A stretch of 64,000 bases of DNA from Thauera aromatica_A (GTDB lineage Bacteria; Pseudomonadota; Gammaproteobacteria; Burkholderiales; Rhodocyclaceae), in NCBI RefSeq assembly GCF_023093595.1, contig NZ_JALLIK010000097.1, positions 3,992 through 67,991 on the forward strand. The letters run 5' to 3'. How positions within the stretch are numbered: the first letter of the stretch is position 1; each line of letters opens with the position of its first letter. The translations under genes and the position numbers were made by a program. Below the pieces are notes generated by a model that worked only from the letters and a program-made list of their open reading frames with translations, did no database searches and was not told the origin of the DNA. Positions 17,808 to 26,771 of this stretch are shown here, one piece after another.

Positions 17808-18629
17808 TCAGCGGGCCAGCCACAAGGTGGCGAGTGCCACCAGCGGCAGGGTCGAGGTGAGGCTGTCGATACGATCGAGGATACCGCCGTGGCCGGGCAG
17901 CAGGGCGCCACTGTCCTTGAGACCGGCCTGGCGCTTGAGCAGCGACTCGAACAGGTCGCCGACGACGCTGGCCGCGGTCCAGGCGATCAACGCCGCAGCG
18001 ATCGCCGGCGCTCCCCCGGCGTGGTCCGCCCCGAGCGCGACCAGCACGCCGAAGCCGAACAGCAGCACCGCGAGCACCGCGCCGACTGCGCCCTCCCAGG
18101 TCTTGCCCGGGCTGATCGAAGGCGCCAGTTTGTGCCGTCCGAACGCGCGCCCGGAAAAATAGGCGGCGATGTCCGCGACCCAGACCACCGCCATCGTCCC
18201 CAGCAGCACCCAGGGGCCGAACGCGCGCAACTGCATGAGCGCGAGCGCAGTCGGGATGAGCACGACGAAGCCGACCAGCGAGGCGAGCAGCGGACGGGTG
18301 AAGGACCATTTGCGCGCAAGCCAGAGCGGGACGACGAAAGCCCAGAACAGGGCACTGATCCCATACAGCGGAATCAGCACGACCGCGCCGCCCGGCTCGC
18401 CCCGCCCCAGCCCGGTGAGAAAACCGAGCATGGCGCAGGCGATCCCGAACACGATTGCGGTGGACATGCGCAAGGAGTACTCGAAGCGTGCCAGCCCGCC
18501 CCACTCCCAGGCGGCCGCGGCACAGACGGCCGCGCACAGCACCACCCAGCCGGTGGCGGGGAGCAGGAACACCGCCCCCAGCAGGCCGCCGAGGAGCAGG
18601 ATCGCGGTGATGACCCGCTCTTTAAGCAT
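17808..18629 (-). CDS. cdsA: Phosphatidate cytidylyltransferase
   Basis: CdsA makes CDP-diacylglycerol, the precursor of all membrane phospholipids. The start MLKERVITAILLLGGLLGA at 18629 gives 273 residues with about eight hydrophobic transmembrane segments. The family signature appears near the C terminus as LKDSGALLPGHGGILDRIDS. It overlaps the end of uppS by 8 bases, which supports the chosen start over longer upstream readings. Confidence 0.94.
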   Translation of the reverse strand: MLKERVITAILLLGGLLGAVFLLPATGWVVLCAAVCAAAAWEWGGLARFEYSLRMSTAIVFGIACAMLGFLTGLGRGEPGGAVVLIPLYGISALFWAFVVPLWLARKWSFTRPLLASLVGFVVLIPTALALMQLRAFGPWVLLGTMAVVWVADIAAYFSGRAFGRHKLAPSISPGKTWEGAVGAVLAVLLFGFGVLVALGADHAGGAPAIAAALIAWTAASVVGDLFESLLKRQAGLKDSGALLPGHGGILDRIDSLTSTLPLVALATLWLAR

Positions 18630-19407
18630 GGGGAGCCCGTGGCTCGCCGCCCGCTGCGGCCAGCTGTTCGCTCGTGCGCCCGAAGCGGCGCTCGCGGCCG
18701 TTATAGGATTCGATCGCGAGGTCGAGGGCGGCGCCGTCGAAATCAGGCCACAAGGTATCGGTGAAATACAGTTCGGTATAGGCCAGTTGCCACAGCAGGA
18801 AGTTGCTGATGCGCTTTTCGCCGCCGGTACGGATGAAAAGGTCGGGCTCGGGAGCGAAGCACATCGACAGCTCGCCGGCGAGTTCTTCCTCGCTGAAGCC
18901 TTCACTGCGCCCGGGATGGCGCGCGATCAGCCGCGACATCGCCTGCAGGATGTCCCAGCGTCCGCCGTAATTGGCCGCAACGCTCAGATGGAAGCGGGTA
19001 TTGGCCGCGGTCAGCGCTTCGGCTTCACGGATCACGCCGACCAGCTGCGGGTCGAAGCGCGACAGATCGCCGATGACGCAGAAACGGATGCCGTTTTCGT
19101 GGAGGCGGGCGACCTCCTTCTGCAACGACTTGAGGAACAGCTGCATCAGGAAGGAAACCTCGTCGGCGGGGCGGCGCCAGTTTTCCGAGCTGAACGCGAA
19201 CACGGTGAGATATTCGACACCACGTTCGATGCAGCGCCGGATCACCGCGCGCAAAGCTTCGACGCCACGCGAATGCCCCGCCACCCGGGGCATGAAGCGC
19301 TTGCGCGCCCAGCGCCCGTTGCCGTCCATGATGACAGCGACGTGGCGCGGCACCGAGGCCACTTCGGGAATGTCGCGCGTGGAGCTCTTGAAGCGTTTGC
19401 CGCTCAT
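18622..19407 (-). CDS. uppS: Undecaprenyl diphosphate synthase
   Basis: UppS chains isoprene units into the lipid carrier for peptidoglycan and O-antigen. The start MSGKRFKSSTRDIP at 19407 gives 261 residues and is preceded by a strong AGGAGG. The cis-prenyltransferase motifs are VAVIMDGNGRWARKR, FAFSSENWRRP, and LFIRTGGEKRISNFLLWQLA with TELYFTDTLWPDF. It is placed between frr and cdsA as in most proteobacteria. Confidence 0.95.
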   Translation of the reverse strand: MSGKRFKSSTRDIPEVASVPRHVAVIMDGNGRWARKRFMPRVAGHSRGVEALRAVIRRCIERGVEYLTVFAFSSENWRRPADEVSFLMQLFLKSLQKEVARLHENGIRFCVIGDLSRFDPQLVGVIREAEALTAANTRFHLSVAANYGGRWDILQAMSRLIARHPGRSEGFSEEELAGELSMCFAPEPDLFIRTGGEKRISNFLLWQLAYTELYFTDTLWPDFDGAALDLAIESYNGRERRFGRTSEQLAAAGGEPRAPHA

Positions 19408-19456
19408 GGTCCGCCTCCTGTTCGACGCTGGCGGCAACCGTGCCGCCGCGCGCGGA

Positions 19457-20014
19457 TCAGATCTGCATCAGCTCCTGCTCTTTCTGGGCAAGCAGCTTGT
19501 CGATCTCGGCGACGTACTTGTCGGTGAGCTTCTGGATTTCGTCCTCGGCCCGGCGCTCGTCGTCTTCCGAGATCGCCTTGTCCTTGACCGCGTCCTTGAG
19601 CTGCTGGTTGGCATCGCGACGCAGGTTGCGGATCGCGACCTTGGCGGTTTCGCCTTCGTGGCGCACGACCTTGGTCAGGTCGCGGCGGCGCTCTTCGGTC
19701 AGCGCCGGCATCGGCACGCGCAGCAGTTCGCCCATGTTGGCCGGATTGAGGCCGAGGTCGCTGTCGCGGATGGCCTTCTCGACCTTCGCCATCATCGGCT
19801 TTTCCCAGCACTGCACGCCGATCGTGCGGGCGTCGATCAGGGTGATGTTGGCGACCTGATTGACCGGCACCATCGAGCCGTAATACTCGACCATGACGTG
19901 GTCGAGGAGGCCGGTATGGGCGCGGCCGGTCCGCACTTTGGCGAGATCGGTCCTCAGCGCCTCGACCGACTTCTGCATTTTCTGTTCGATGATCTTCTTG
20001 AGTTCGGGAATCAT
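19457..20014 (-). CDS. frr: Ribosome recycling factor
   Basis: RRF splits the post-termination ribosome with EF-G. The 185-residue length and the sequence (KMQKSVEALRTDLAKVRTGRAH, the hinge region, and DERRAEDEIQKLTDKYV in the helical arm) match the family exactly. It follows pyrH by 18 bases in the tsf-pyrH-frr block. Confidence 0.97.
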   Translation of the reverse strand: MIPELKKIIEQKMQKSVEALRTDLAKVRTGRAHTGLLDHVMVEYYGSMVPVNQVANITLIDARTIGVQCWEKPMMAKVEKAIRDSDLGLNPANMGELLRVPMPALTEERRRDLTKVVRHEGETAKVAIRNLRRDANQQLKDAVKDKAISEDDERRAEDEIQKLTDKYVAEIDKLLAQKEQELMQI

Positions 20015-20032
20015 GCGCGCACTCTCCAGGGT

Positions 20033-20746
20033 TCAGGAATGGACCAGGGTGCCTTCGTCTTCGCCCATCACCACGCGCTTGAGCGCGCCGGGCTTGAAGA
20101 TCGAGAACACGTTGATCGGCAGCTTCTGGTCGCGGCACAGGGCGAACGCGGTGGCATCGAGCACCGCCAGGTTGCGGCCGATCGCCTCGTCGAAGCTGAT
20201 CCGGTGATAGCGCTGTGCGCTCGGATCCTTCTTGGGGTCGGCGGTATACACGCCATCGACCTTGGTCGCCTTGAGCACGATCTGGGCGCCGATCTCCGAG
20301 CCGCGTAGCGCGGCGGCGGTATCGGTAGTGAAGAAGGGGTTGCCGGTGCCGGCGGCGAAGATCACCACCCGGCCTTCTTCCAGATGACGGATCGCGCGGC
20401 CGCGGATGTAGGGCTCGACGACCTGGTCGATGCGCAGCGCCGACTGCACGCGCGCCTCCAGGTCCATGCGCTGCATCGCGTCGGCCAGCGCCATCGCGTT
20501 CATCACCGTCGCCAGCATGCCCATGTAGTCGGCAGTGGCGCGGTCCATGCCGGAAGCCGCGCCCTTCATGCCGCGGAAGATGTTGCCGCCGCCGATCACC
20601 ACGCCGACCTGCACACCGAGCCGGGTGACTTCGGCAATTTCGGAGACGATCCGGCTGACGACGTCCTCGTTGATCCCATAGGCATCGTCACCCATGAGGG
20701 CCTCGCCCGAGAGCTTGAGCAGGATGCGCTTGTAGGCGGCGGACAC
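20033..20746 (-). CDS. pyrH: Uridylate kinase
   Basis: PyrH phosphorylates UMP to UDP and is the hexameric bacterial form of the amino-acid kinase fold. The GTG start at 20746 (VSAAYKRILLKLSGEAL) is chosen because AAGGGG lies just before it and the family starts there; this gives 237 residues. Visible motifs are KLSGEAL, VVIGGGNIFRG near residue 55, and GTGNPFFTTDTAAALR. It begins 10 bases after tsf. Confidence 0.95.
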   Translation of the reverse strand: MSAAYKRILLKLSGEALMGDDAYGINEDVVSRIVSEIAEVTRLGVQVGVVIGGGNIFRGMKGAASGMDRATADYMGMLATVMNAMALADAMQRMDLEARVQSALRIDQVVEPYIRGRAIRHLEEGRVVIFAAGTGNPFFTTDTAAALRGSEIGAQIVLKATKVDGVYTADPKKDPSAQRYHRISFDEAIGRNLAVLDATAFALCRDQKLPINVFSIFKPGALKRVVMGEDEGTLVHS

Positions 20747-20756
20747 GCTGTTCCCC

Positions 20757-21653
20757 TTACTTCTTGGCTGCGGCGGCAGCCTGTTCGGCCACTTCGGCGG
20801 CGAAGTCGGTGACTTTCTTCTCGATGCCTTCGCCGACCAGATACAGCACAAAACCCGCGACCGAGGCGCCCCGGGCCTTCAGCAGTTGCTCGATGGTCTG
20901 TTTGCCGTCCTCGGCCTTGACGAAGACCTGGCCGAGCAAGGTGACTTCCTTGAGGAACTTCTGCACCGTGCCTTCGGCGATCTTCTCGAGCATCGCGTCC
21001 GGCTTGCCGGCTTCGCGCGCCTTCTCGATGGCGATGCGGCGCTCGGCGTCGATCAGCTCCTGCGACACGCCGCTGGAGTCCAGCGACTTCGGCTTCGAGG
21101 CGGCGATGTGCATCGCCAGATCCTTGGCGAGCTGCTCGTCGCCACCGACGAGATCAACCAGCACGCCGATCTTGGCCCCGGCATGCACATAGCTGGCGAG
21201 CTGACCCTGAGCTTCGATGCGGGCGAAGCGACGGATGCTCATGTTTTCGCCGATCTTGCCCACCAGCGCGGTGCGGATCGCCTCGACGCTCTGACCGCCG
21301 ATCTCGAGCGCGGACAGCGCGGCGACATCGGCCGGGTTCTTCTGCGCGACCAGTTCGGCGAGCTGTGCGGCGAGGGCGATGAAGTCGTCGTTCTTGGCGA
21401 CGAAGTCGGTTTCGCAGTTCAGTTCGACCATCGCGGCGAGCTTGCCACCGGCAGCCAGAAAGGTGCCGACGATGCCTTCGGCGGTGACGCGGGCAGCGGC
21501 CTTGGACGCCTTGTTGCCGAGCTTGACGCGCAGGATCTCTTCGGCCTTGTCCATGTCGCCGGCGGCTTCGGTCAGCGCCTTCTTGCACTCCATCATCGGC
21601 GCGTCGGTCTTCTCGCGCAGTTCCTTGACCATGCTTGCGGTGATTTCCGCCAT
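20757..21653 (-). CDS. tsf: Translation elongation factor Ts
   Basis: EF-Ts is the nucleotide exchange factor for EF-Tu. The 298-residue protein has the N-terminal UBA-like domain (EITASMVKELREKTDAPMM and CKKALTEAAGDMDKAEEILR), the TDFVAKND motif that intrudes into EF-Tu, and the coiled-coil/dimerisation part. It lies 90 bases after rpsB with a hairpin in the gap. Confidence 0.97.
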   Translation of the reverse strand: MAEITASMVKELREKTDAPMMECKKALTEAAGDMDKAEEILRVKLGNKASKAAARVTAEGIVGTFLAAGGKLAAMVELNCETDFVAKNDDFIALAAQLAELVAQKNPADVAALSALEIGGQSVEAIRTALVGKIGENMSIRRFARIEAQGQLASYVHAGAKIGVLVDLVGGDEQLAKDLAMHIAASKPKSLDSSGVSQELIDAERRIAIEKAREAGKPDAMLEKIAEGTVQKFLKEVTLLGQVFVKAEDGKQTIEQLLKARGASVAGFVLYLVGEGIEKKVTDFAAEVAEQAAAAAKK

Positions 21654-21712
21654 GCTAGCTCCTGAATATTCGTGTGTGGGGTATGCGGCGGGAAGATCGG
21701 GCCGCAGTGCAA

Positions 21713-21733
21713 ACGGGGCCTCGCGGGCCCCGT
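21713..21733 (-). terminator. Hairpin between rpsB and tsf (possible partial terminator)
   Basis: A perfect 8-bp stem, ACGGGGCC pairing with GGCCCCGT around a 5-base loop, lies just after the rpsB stop codon. Read on the minus strand it is followed by TTTG only, so a strong terminator is unlikely. Partial termination between rpsB and tsf is known in E. coli and would let S2 and EF-Ts be made in different amounts. The hairpin is seen directly; its activity is inferred. Confidence 0.5.
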
Positions 21734-21743
21734 GTGATCTGGA

Positions 21744-22499
21744 TCAGGCCTGGTCCTGCGTGCCTTCTTCCTCGACCTCGACGAACTCGTCGCCGCCGGC
21801 ATCGACGATTTCCTGCAGCACCTGGCTGCGTCCCTGGAGCACGGCATCGGCCACGCCGCGGGCGTAGAGGCGGATCGCGCGCGAGGAGTCGTCGTTGCCC
21901 GGGATCACGTAATCCACGCCTTCGGGCGAATGGTTGGTGTCGACCACGGCGACGACCGGAATACCCAGCTTCTGCGCTTCGGTGATGGCGATCTTGTGGT
22001 AGCCGACGTCGATCACGAACAGCGCATCGGGCAGACCGCCCATGTCCTTGATGCCGCCGATCGACTTCTGCAGCTTCTCGAGTTCGCGGCGCACGGTCAG
22101 CGCTTCGCGCTTTGACAGACGCTCGACCGAGCCGTCTTCCATCATCGCCTCGACTTCCTTCAGGCGCTTGATCGACTGCTTGACCGTCTTGAAGTTGGTC
22201 AGCATGCCGCCGAGCCAGCGCTCATCGACAAAAGGCATGCCCGCGCGCTGGGCTTCTTCGGCGATGATCTCGCGCGCCTGGCGCTTGGTGCTGACAAACA
22301 GGATGTTGCCGCGGTTGGCGGCGAGCTTGCGCGTGAACTCCACCGCTTCGTTGTACTTCACCATCGTCTTTTCGAGATTGACGATGTGGATCTTGTTGCG
22401 CTGACCGAAGATGTAGGGGGCCATGCGCGGGTTCCAGAATCGGGTCTGGTGGCCGAAATGGACGCCGGCTTCGAGCATCTGACGCATTGTGACTGACAT
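21744..22499 (-). CDS. rpsB: 30S ribosomal protein S2
   Basis: S2 is a late-binding protein of the small subunit. The start MSVTMRQMLEAGVHFGHQTR at 22499 gives 251 residues; the longer upstream reading is rejected. Family hallmarks include GVHFGHQTRFWNP, RGNILFVSTKRQA, WLGGMLTN and GIPVVAVVDTNHSPEGVDYVIPGNDDS (in pieces). The C-terminal tail is acidic. It is the first gene of the long minus-strand run and is preceded by a promoter candidate about 200 bases upstream. Confidence 0.97.
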   Translation of the reverse strand: MSVTMRQMLEAGVHFGHQTRFWNPRMAPYIFGQRNKIHIVNLEKTMVKYNEAVEFTRKLAANRGNILFVSTKRQAREIIAEEAQRAGMPFVDERWLGGMLTNFKTVKQSIKRLKEVEAMMEDGSVERLSKREALTVRRELEKLQKSIGGIKDMGGLPDALFVIDVGYHKIAITEAQKLGIPVVAVVDTNHSPEGVDYVIPGNDDSSRAIRLYARGVADAVLQGRSQVLQEIVDAGGDEFVEVEEEGTQDQA

Positions 22500-22821
22500 G
22501 TGTGACTCCAAACTAAAAGGGTTGAGCCTCCGCCCTGCAGAGGGGATCGCGACATCCGGCGCGCTTTGCACGCTAGCGGATGCTGGTCCCCGACACGCCA
22601 TCGACTGCGAAATGAAAGCCGTGCATGCCGCACTTTGCCTTCCCGCGCCGATGGACCCTTTCCTGCCGGGCGTGCGGATTTTGCCTGCCTGAGCAGACAA
22701 GCCGGCGATATTAACATGGCGTCAGCAGGCCACTCAAGGCTTGTGCCGCTCGGCGTTTGCCCACGCGGGGCGCTTGCGATAGCCTTGTCGTATTTTCCGC
22801 CCCAACCCAGAAGAACAGACA
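22500..22821. other. Divergent intergenic region between rpsB and map
   Basis: These 322 bases have no convincing gene. The half nearer map carries the rpsB promoter candidate. The half next to rpsB would be its transcribed leader. No clear -35/-10 pair was recognised for map on the plus strand, and the map ribosome-binding region (AGAAGAACAGACA before ATG) is weak. Short open frames here lack a start signal and family resemblance. Confidence 0.6.
22708..22737 (-). promoter_or_regulatory. Sigma-70-type promoter candidate for rpsB
   Basis: On the minus strand TTGAGT (-35, at 22732..22737) and TAATAT (-10, at 22708..22713) are separated by 18 bases. Each hexamer matches 4 of 6 consensus positions. 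A start near 22701 would give rpsB a leader of about 200 nucleotides, long enough for S2-dependent feedback as known in other proteobacteria. No specific S2-binding fold was worked out. Confidence 0.5.
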
Positions 22822-23643
22822 ATGAGCATCACCATCAAGACCCCTGAAGAGATCGAACGGATGCGCACGGCCTGCCGCCTCGCCGCCGAAGTGCTCGACT
22901 ACATCGCCCCCTTCGTCGTCCCCGGGGTGACCACGGCCGAACTCGACCGCCTGTGCCACGACTACATGGTCGATGTCCAGCACACCATTCCCGCGCCGCT
23001 CAACTACGCGCCTCCGGGCTACACCCCCTACCCGAAATCGATCTGCACTTCGATCAACCATCAGGTCTGCCACGGCGTCCCCGGCGGTAAGGCGCTGAAG
23101 AAAGGCGACATCGTCAATATCGACATCACGGTGATCAAGGACGGCTTTCACGGTGACACCAGCCGGATGTACCTGGTCGGCGGCGAAGGCAGCGCCAGCA
23201 TCATCGCCCGGCGCCTGACCCACATCACCTACGAGTGCCTGTGGCTGGGCATCGCTGCGGTCCATCCCGGTGGCCGCCTGGGCGACATCGGCGCCGCGAT
23301 CCAGAAGCATGCCGAGGGCAACGGCTTTTCGGTGGTGCGCGAATTCTGCGGCCACGGCATCGGGCGCAATTTCCACGAGGACCCGCAGGTCCTGCACTAC
23401 GGCAAGGCCGGCACCGGGCCGGAACTGAAGCCGGGGATGATCTTCACCATCGAACCGATGATCAATGCGGGCAAGGCGGCGATCTCCGAGTTGCCCGACG
23501 GCTGGACCATCGTCACCAAGGACCGCAGCCTGTCCGCACAGTGGGAACATACCGTTCTGGTGACCGAAACCGGGGTCGAAGTGCTCACCCTGTCCGCCCA
23601 CTGCCCGCCGCCGCCCGCCCTGGTCGCGGCCCGCTTCGGCTGA
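22822..23643 (+). CDS. map: Type I methionine aminopeptidase
   Basis: Map removes the initiator methionine from new proteins. The 273-residue protein has the metal ligands in the expected order: His in CHGVPGGKALKKGD, the NIDITVIKDGFHGDTS aspartates, His in FCGHGIGRNFHEDP, Glu in MIFTIEPMIN, and Glu in QWEHTVLVTETG. It starts a plus-strand pair with glnD and is divergent from rpsB, a common arrangement. Confidence 0.96.
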   Translation: MSITIKTPEEIERMRTACRLAAEVLDYIAPFVVPGVTTAELDRLCHDYMVDVQHTIPAPLNYAPPGYTPYPKSICTSINHQVCHGVPGGKALKKGDIVNIDITVIKDGFHGDTSRMYLVGGEGSASIIARRLTHITYECLWLGIAAVHPGGRLGDIGAAIQKHAEGNGFSVVREFCGHGIGRNFHEDPQVLHYGKAGTGPELKPGMIFTIEPMINAGKAAISELPDGWTIVTKDRSLSAQWEHTVLVTETGVEVLTLSAHCPPPPALVAARFG

Positions 23644-23672
23644 CGTGGGCTTCGAGCGGGACGCCCGCCCCG

Positions 23673-26249
23673 ATGTACGACGCACTGACCGCTGCGCTGC
23701 AGCCGACCGTGGCGGCGGCGAGACGCCGGCTCGCCGAGGGCATGGCCGCCCTGCGCGCCCGCTACGAGGCCAGGCCGCAGACCGCCACCGTGCTCAGGGG
23801 ACGGGCGCAGCTCGTCGATGAGGCGATCTCGACCCTGTGGGCGGCCTGCGCCATGCCCCCGCCCGCCGCCGTGGTCGCGGTGGGCGGCTACGGCCGGGGC
23901 GAGCTGTTTCCCGCTTCCGATGTCGATCTGCTGATCCTGCTGCCGGCACCGGCCGACGCCGACCTCCAAGTGCGCCTCGCCGCGCTGGTCGGCGCGCTGT
24001 GGGACATGGGCCTCGAAATCGGCCACGCGGTGCGCACGGTGGACGAATGCCTGGTGATCGCGGCAGACGACATCACCGTGCAGACGAACCTGCTCGAGGC
24101 GCGGCTGCTCGCGGGCAGCGCGGCGCTGTTCGGCGAACTCTGCGCGCGCTACCGCGAAGCCCTCGACGTGCGCACCTTCTTCAAGGCTAAGCGACTCGAA
24201 CAGGAACAGCGCTACGCCCGCTTCAACGAAACGCCGTACGCGCTCGAACCCAACTGCAAGGAAAGCCCGGGGGGACTGCGCGACCTGCAGATGCTCGGCT
24301 GGATCGCGCGCGCCGCCGGCCTCGGTCGCAACTGGCGCGACCTCGCGCGCCGGCGCCTGATCACCGGGGGCGAGGCGGGCGAACTGCGCAAGGTCGAGCG
24401 TTTCCTCCAGCATCTGCGCATCCGCCTGCACTACCTCGCGGGGCGGGCCGAAGACCGCCTGCTCTTCGATCACCAGGAAAAACTCGCCGCGATCCTGGGC
24501 ATCGAAGCCACCGCTACCCGCCGCGCCTCCGAAGTGCTGATGCAGCGCTACTACGTCACCGCCAAGATCGTCATGCAGCTCAATACCGTGCTGCTGCAGA
24601 ACTACGGCAGCGTGATCTTTCCCGACCGCGGCGCGGCGATCGTCGTCAATGCCCGTTTCCAGGTCGTACACGAACTGCTCGACCTGCGCGAGGAAGACCT
24701 GTTCGAGCGCGAGCCGGCGGCCATCCTCGAATCCTTCCTGCTGCTCGAGCAACGCTCCGAGCTCAAGGGCATGAGCGCGCGCATGCTGCGCGCCCTATGG
24801 ATCAACCGGAACCGGGTCAACGCCGCTTTTCGCGCCCGCCCCGAGCACCGCGCCCTGTTTTTGCAGATCCTCCAGCAAAAGCGCGGCATCCTCCATGCCT
24901 TCCGGCGGATGAACGAATACGGCATCCTGTCGCGCTACATTCCGGCCTGGCGCCGGATCGTCGGTCAGATGCAGCACGACCTCTTCCACGTCTACACCGT
25001 GGACCAGCACATCCTGATGGTGCTGCGCAACCTGCGCCGCTTCACGATGGGCGAACACGCGCACGAATACCCGCTGATGACGCGCTTGATGATGGGCTTC
25101 GAGCGCTACTGGCTGCTTTACCTCGCCGCCCTCTTCCACGACATCGCCAAGGGCCGTGGCGGCGACCATTCCAAGCTGGGGATGGCCGACGCACGCGAGT
25201 TCTGCACGCAGCACGCCCTGCCCGACGAAGACGGCGCGCTGGTCGTCTGGCTGGTCGAGCACCACCTGACGATGTCGCACGTCGCGCAAAAGGAAGACAC
25301 CTCCGACCCCGAAATCATCGCGCGCTTCGCTGCCGTCGTCGGCGACGAGCGCCGCCTGGTCGCGCTCTACCTGCTCACCCATGCCGATGTCCGCGGCACC
25401 AGCCCGAAAGTGTGGAATGGCTGGAAGGGCAAGCTGCTCGAAGACCTGTTCTTCGCTACCCGCCGCCTGCTGCGCGGCGCCACGCCGCAGGAAGCACTCG
25501 GCCTCGACGACCGCCTCGAGGACGCGCGCAAGCTGCTGCGCTACTACGGCTTGCGCCCGGGCATCGAGGAGGCGCTGTGGGCGCAGCTCGACCCGGTGTA
25601 TTTCATGCGCCACTCCGCCGAGGAGATCGCTTGGCACACCCGCGTGCTCTACCACCGCCCCCGCTCCGAACAGCCGGTGGTGAAGGCGCGCGTCGCCGAG
25701 GGCGAGGACGGCGTGCAGGTGATGGTGTTCACCCGTGACCAGAAGGATTTGTTCGTACACCTGACCGGCCTCTTCGGGCGCATGGGCTTCACCATTCTCG
25801 ACGCCAAGGTACACACCACCCGCCACGGCTTCGCCCTCGACAGCTTCATGTTGCAGGACCCCGGGCATGCGGCCTCGTACCGCAACATCGTCACCCTCAT
25901 CGAACATGAGCTGAGCACCCGCCTGCAGTCCCCGGGCGCACCCGAGCGCCCCGCGCGCGGGCGGATGTCGCGCCAGGTCCGGCATTTTCCGATCACCCCG
26001 GAAGTCAGCATCCGCCCCGACGAGGCCGGCCGCCACTACGTGCTGTCGCTGACCGCGGCGGATCGGCCGGGGCTGCTGTTCGATGTCGCCTCGGTCCTCG
26101 CCGCCCACGGCATCCGCCTGCACACGGCGAAGATCGCCACCCTGGGCGAGCGCGTCGAGGACGCGTTCCTGCTCACCGGCCAGGCGCTGGCGCAGGATAC
26201 CCAGGTCCTGAAGATCGAGCGCGAGCTGCTCGAGCGCCTGCAGGTTTGA
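23673..26249 (+). CDS. glnD: Bifunctional PII uridylyltransferase/uridylyl-removing enzyme
   Basis: GlnD senses glutamine and adds or removes UMP on PII proteins, setting nitrogen status. The ATG at 23673 (MYDALTAALQPTV) gives 858 residues. Domains in order are a nucleotidyltransferase (GGYGRGELFPASDVD, residues 71-85), an HD domain (YLAALFHDIAKGRGGDHSKLG, near residue 490) and two C-terminal ACT domains (VFTRDQKDLFVHLTGLFGRM and YVLSLTAADRPGLLFDVASV). All catalytic elements look intact. It lies 29 bases after map. Confidence 0.95.
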   Translation: MYDALTAALQPTVAAARRRLAEGMAALRARYEARPQTATVLRGRAQLVDEAISTLWAACAMPPPAAVVAVGGYGRGELFPASDVDLLILLPAPADADLQVRLAALVGALWDMGLEIGHAVRTVDECLVIAADDITVQTNLLEARLLAGSAALFGELCARYREALDVRTFFKAKRLEQEQRYARFNETPYALEPNCKESPGGLRDLQMLGWIARAAGLGRNWRDLARRRLITGGEAGELRKVERFLQHLRIRLHYLAGRAEDRLLFDHQEKLAAILGIEATATRRASEVLMQRYYVTAKIVMQLNTVLLQNYGSVIFPDRGAAIVVNARFQVVHELLDLREEDLFEREPAAILESFLLLEQRSELKGMSARMLRALWINRNRVNAAFRARPEHRALFLQILQQKRGILHAFRRMNEYGILSRYIPAWRRIVGQMQHDLFHVYTVDQHILMVLRNLRRFTMGEHAHEYPLMTRLMMGFERYWLLYLAALFHDIAKGRGGDHSKLGMADAREFCTQHALPDEDGALVVWLVEHHLTMSHVAQKEDTSDPEIIARFAAVVGDERRLVALYLLTHADVRGTSPKVWNGWKGKLLEDLFFATRRLLRGATPQEALGLDDRLEDARKLLRYYGLRPGIEEALWAQLDPVYFMRHSAEEIAWHTRVLYHRPRSEQPVVKARVAEGEDGVQVMVFTRDQKDLFVHLTGLFGRMGFTILDAKVHTTRHGFALDSFMLQDPGHAASYRNIVTLIEHELSTRLQSPGAPERPARGRMSRQVRHFPITPEVSIRPDEAGRHYVLSLTAADRPGLLFDVASVLAAHGIRLHTAKIATLGERVEDAFLLTGQALAQDTQVLKIERELLERLQV

Positions 26250-26256
26250 GCAGAAC

Positions 26257-26763
26257 TCAGTGACCCTTGCCCGCCAGCCGGTCCATCGCAGCGTAAAGGA
26301 GACCGGAAACGACGAAAGTCAGGTGAATGCCGACCATCCAGCCGAGATGGCTGTCGGTGAGGTTGGCGACGTTCATGAAGGCCTTCAGCAGCTCGATCCC
26401 GGAAATCGCCACGATCGAGCCGATCAGCTTGAGCTTCAGGTCGGAGAAGCCGATGTGGCCCATCCAGTCGGGGCGGTCGCGGTGGCTGTGCAGATCCTCC
26501 ATTTTCGAGACGAAGTTCTCGTAGCCGCTGAACATGATGATGATCAACAGATTCATGATCAGCGCGATGTCGACCAGCGACAGGACGCCGATGATGAGCT
26601 CGCCGCCGCTGGCGGTGAAGATGCCGGCGAACAGGCGCACGATTTCCTTGCCGAACTTCACCAGCAGCAGCAACATCGCCAGCACCAGCCCGAAATAGAC
26701 CGGCGCCATCAGCCAGCGGCTGGCGAACAGCACATGTTCGAACGCGCTTTCCAGACGTTTCAT
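26257..26763 (-). CDS. UPF0114 family inner-membrane protein (YqhA-like)
   Basis: The start MKRLESAFEHVLFASRWLMAPV at 26763 is favoured by GAGGAG 5 bases upstream and gives 168 residues. Three or four hydrophobic helices are visible (about 20-40, 53-78, 108-128 and 138-158), separated by a charged loop KMEDLHSHRDRPDWMGHIG. The pattern matches the UPF0114/TIGR00645 family, which has no established function. It starts 8 bases after the nucleoside phosphorylase and probably shares its transcript. Confidence 0.85.
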   Translation of the reverse strand: MKRLESAFEHVLFASRWLMAPVYFGLVLAMLLLLVKFGKEIVRLFAGIFTASGGELIIGVLSLVDIALIMNLLIIIMFSGYENFVSKMEDLHSHRDRPDWMGHIGFSDLKLKLIGSIVAISGIELLKAFMNVANLTDSHLGWMVGIHLTFVVSGLLYAAMDRLAGKGH

Positions 26764-26771
26764 ATCGCTCC

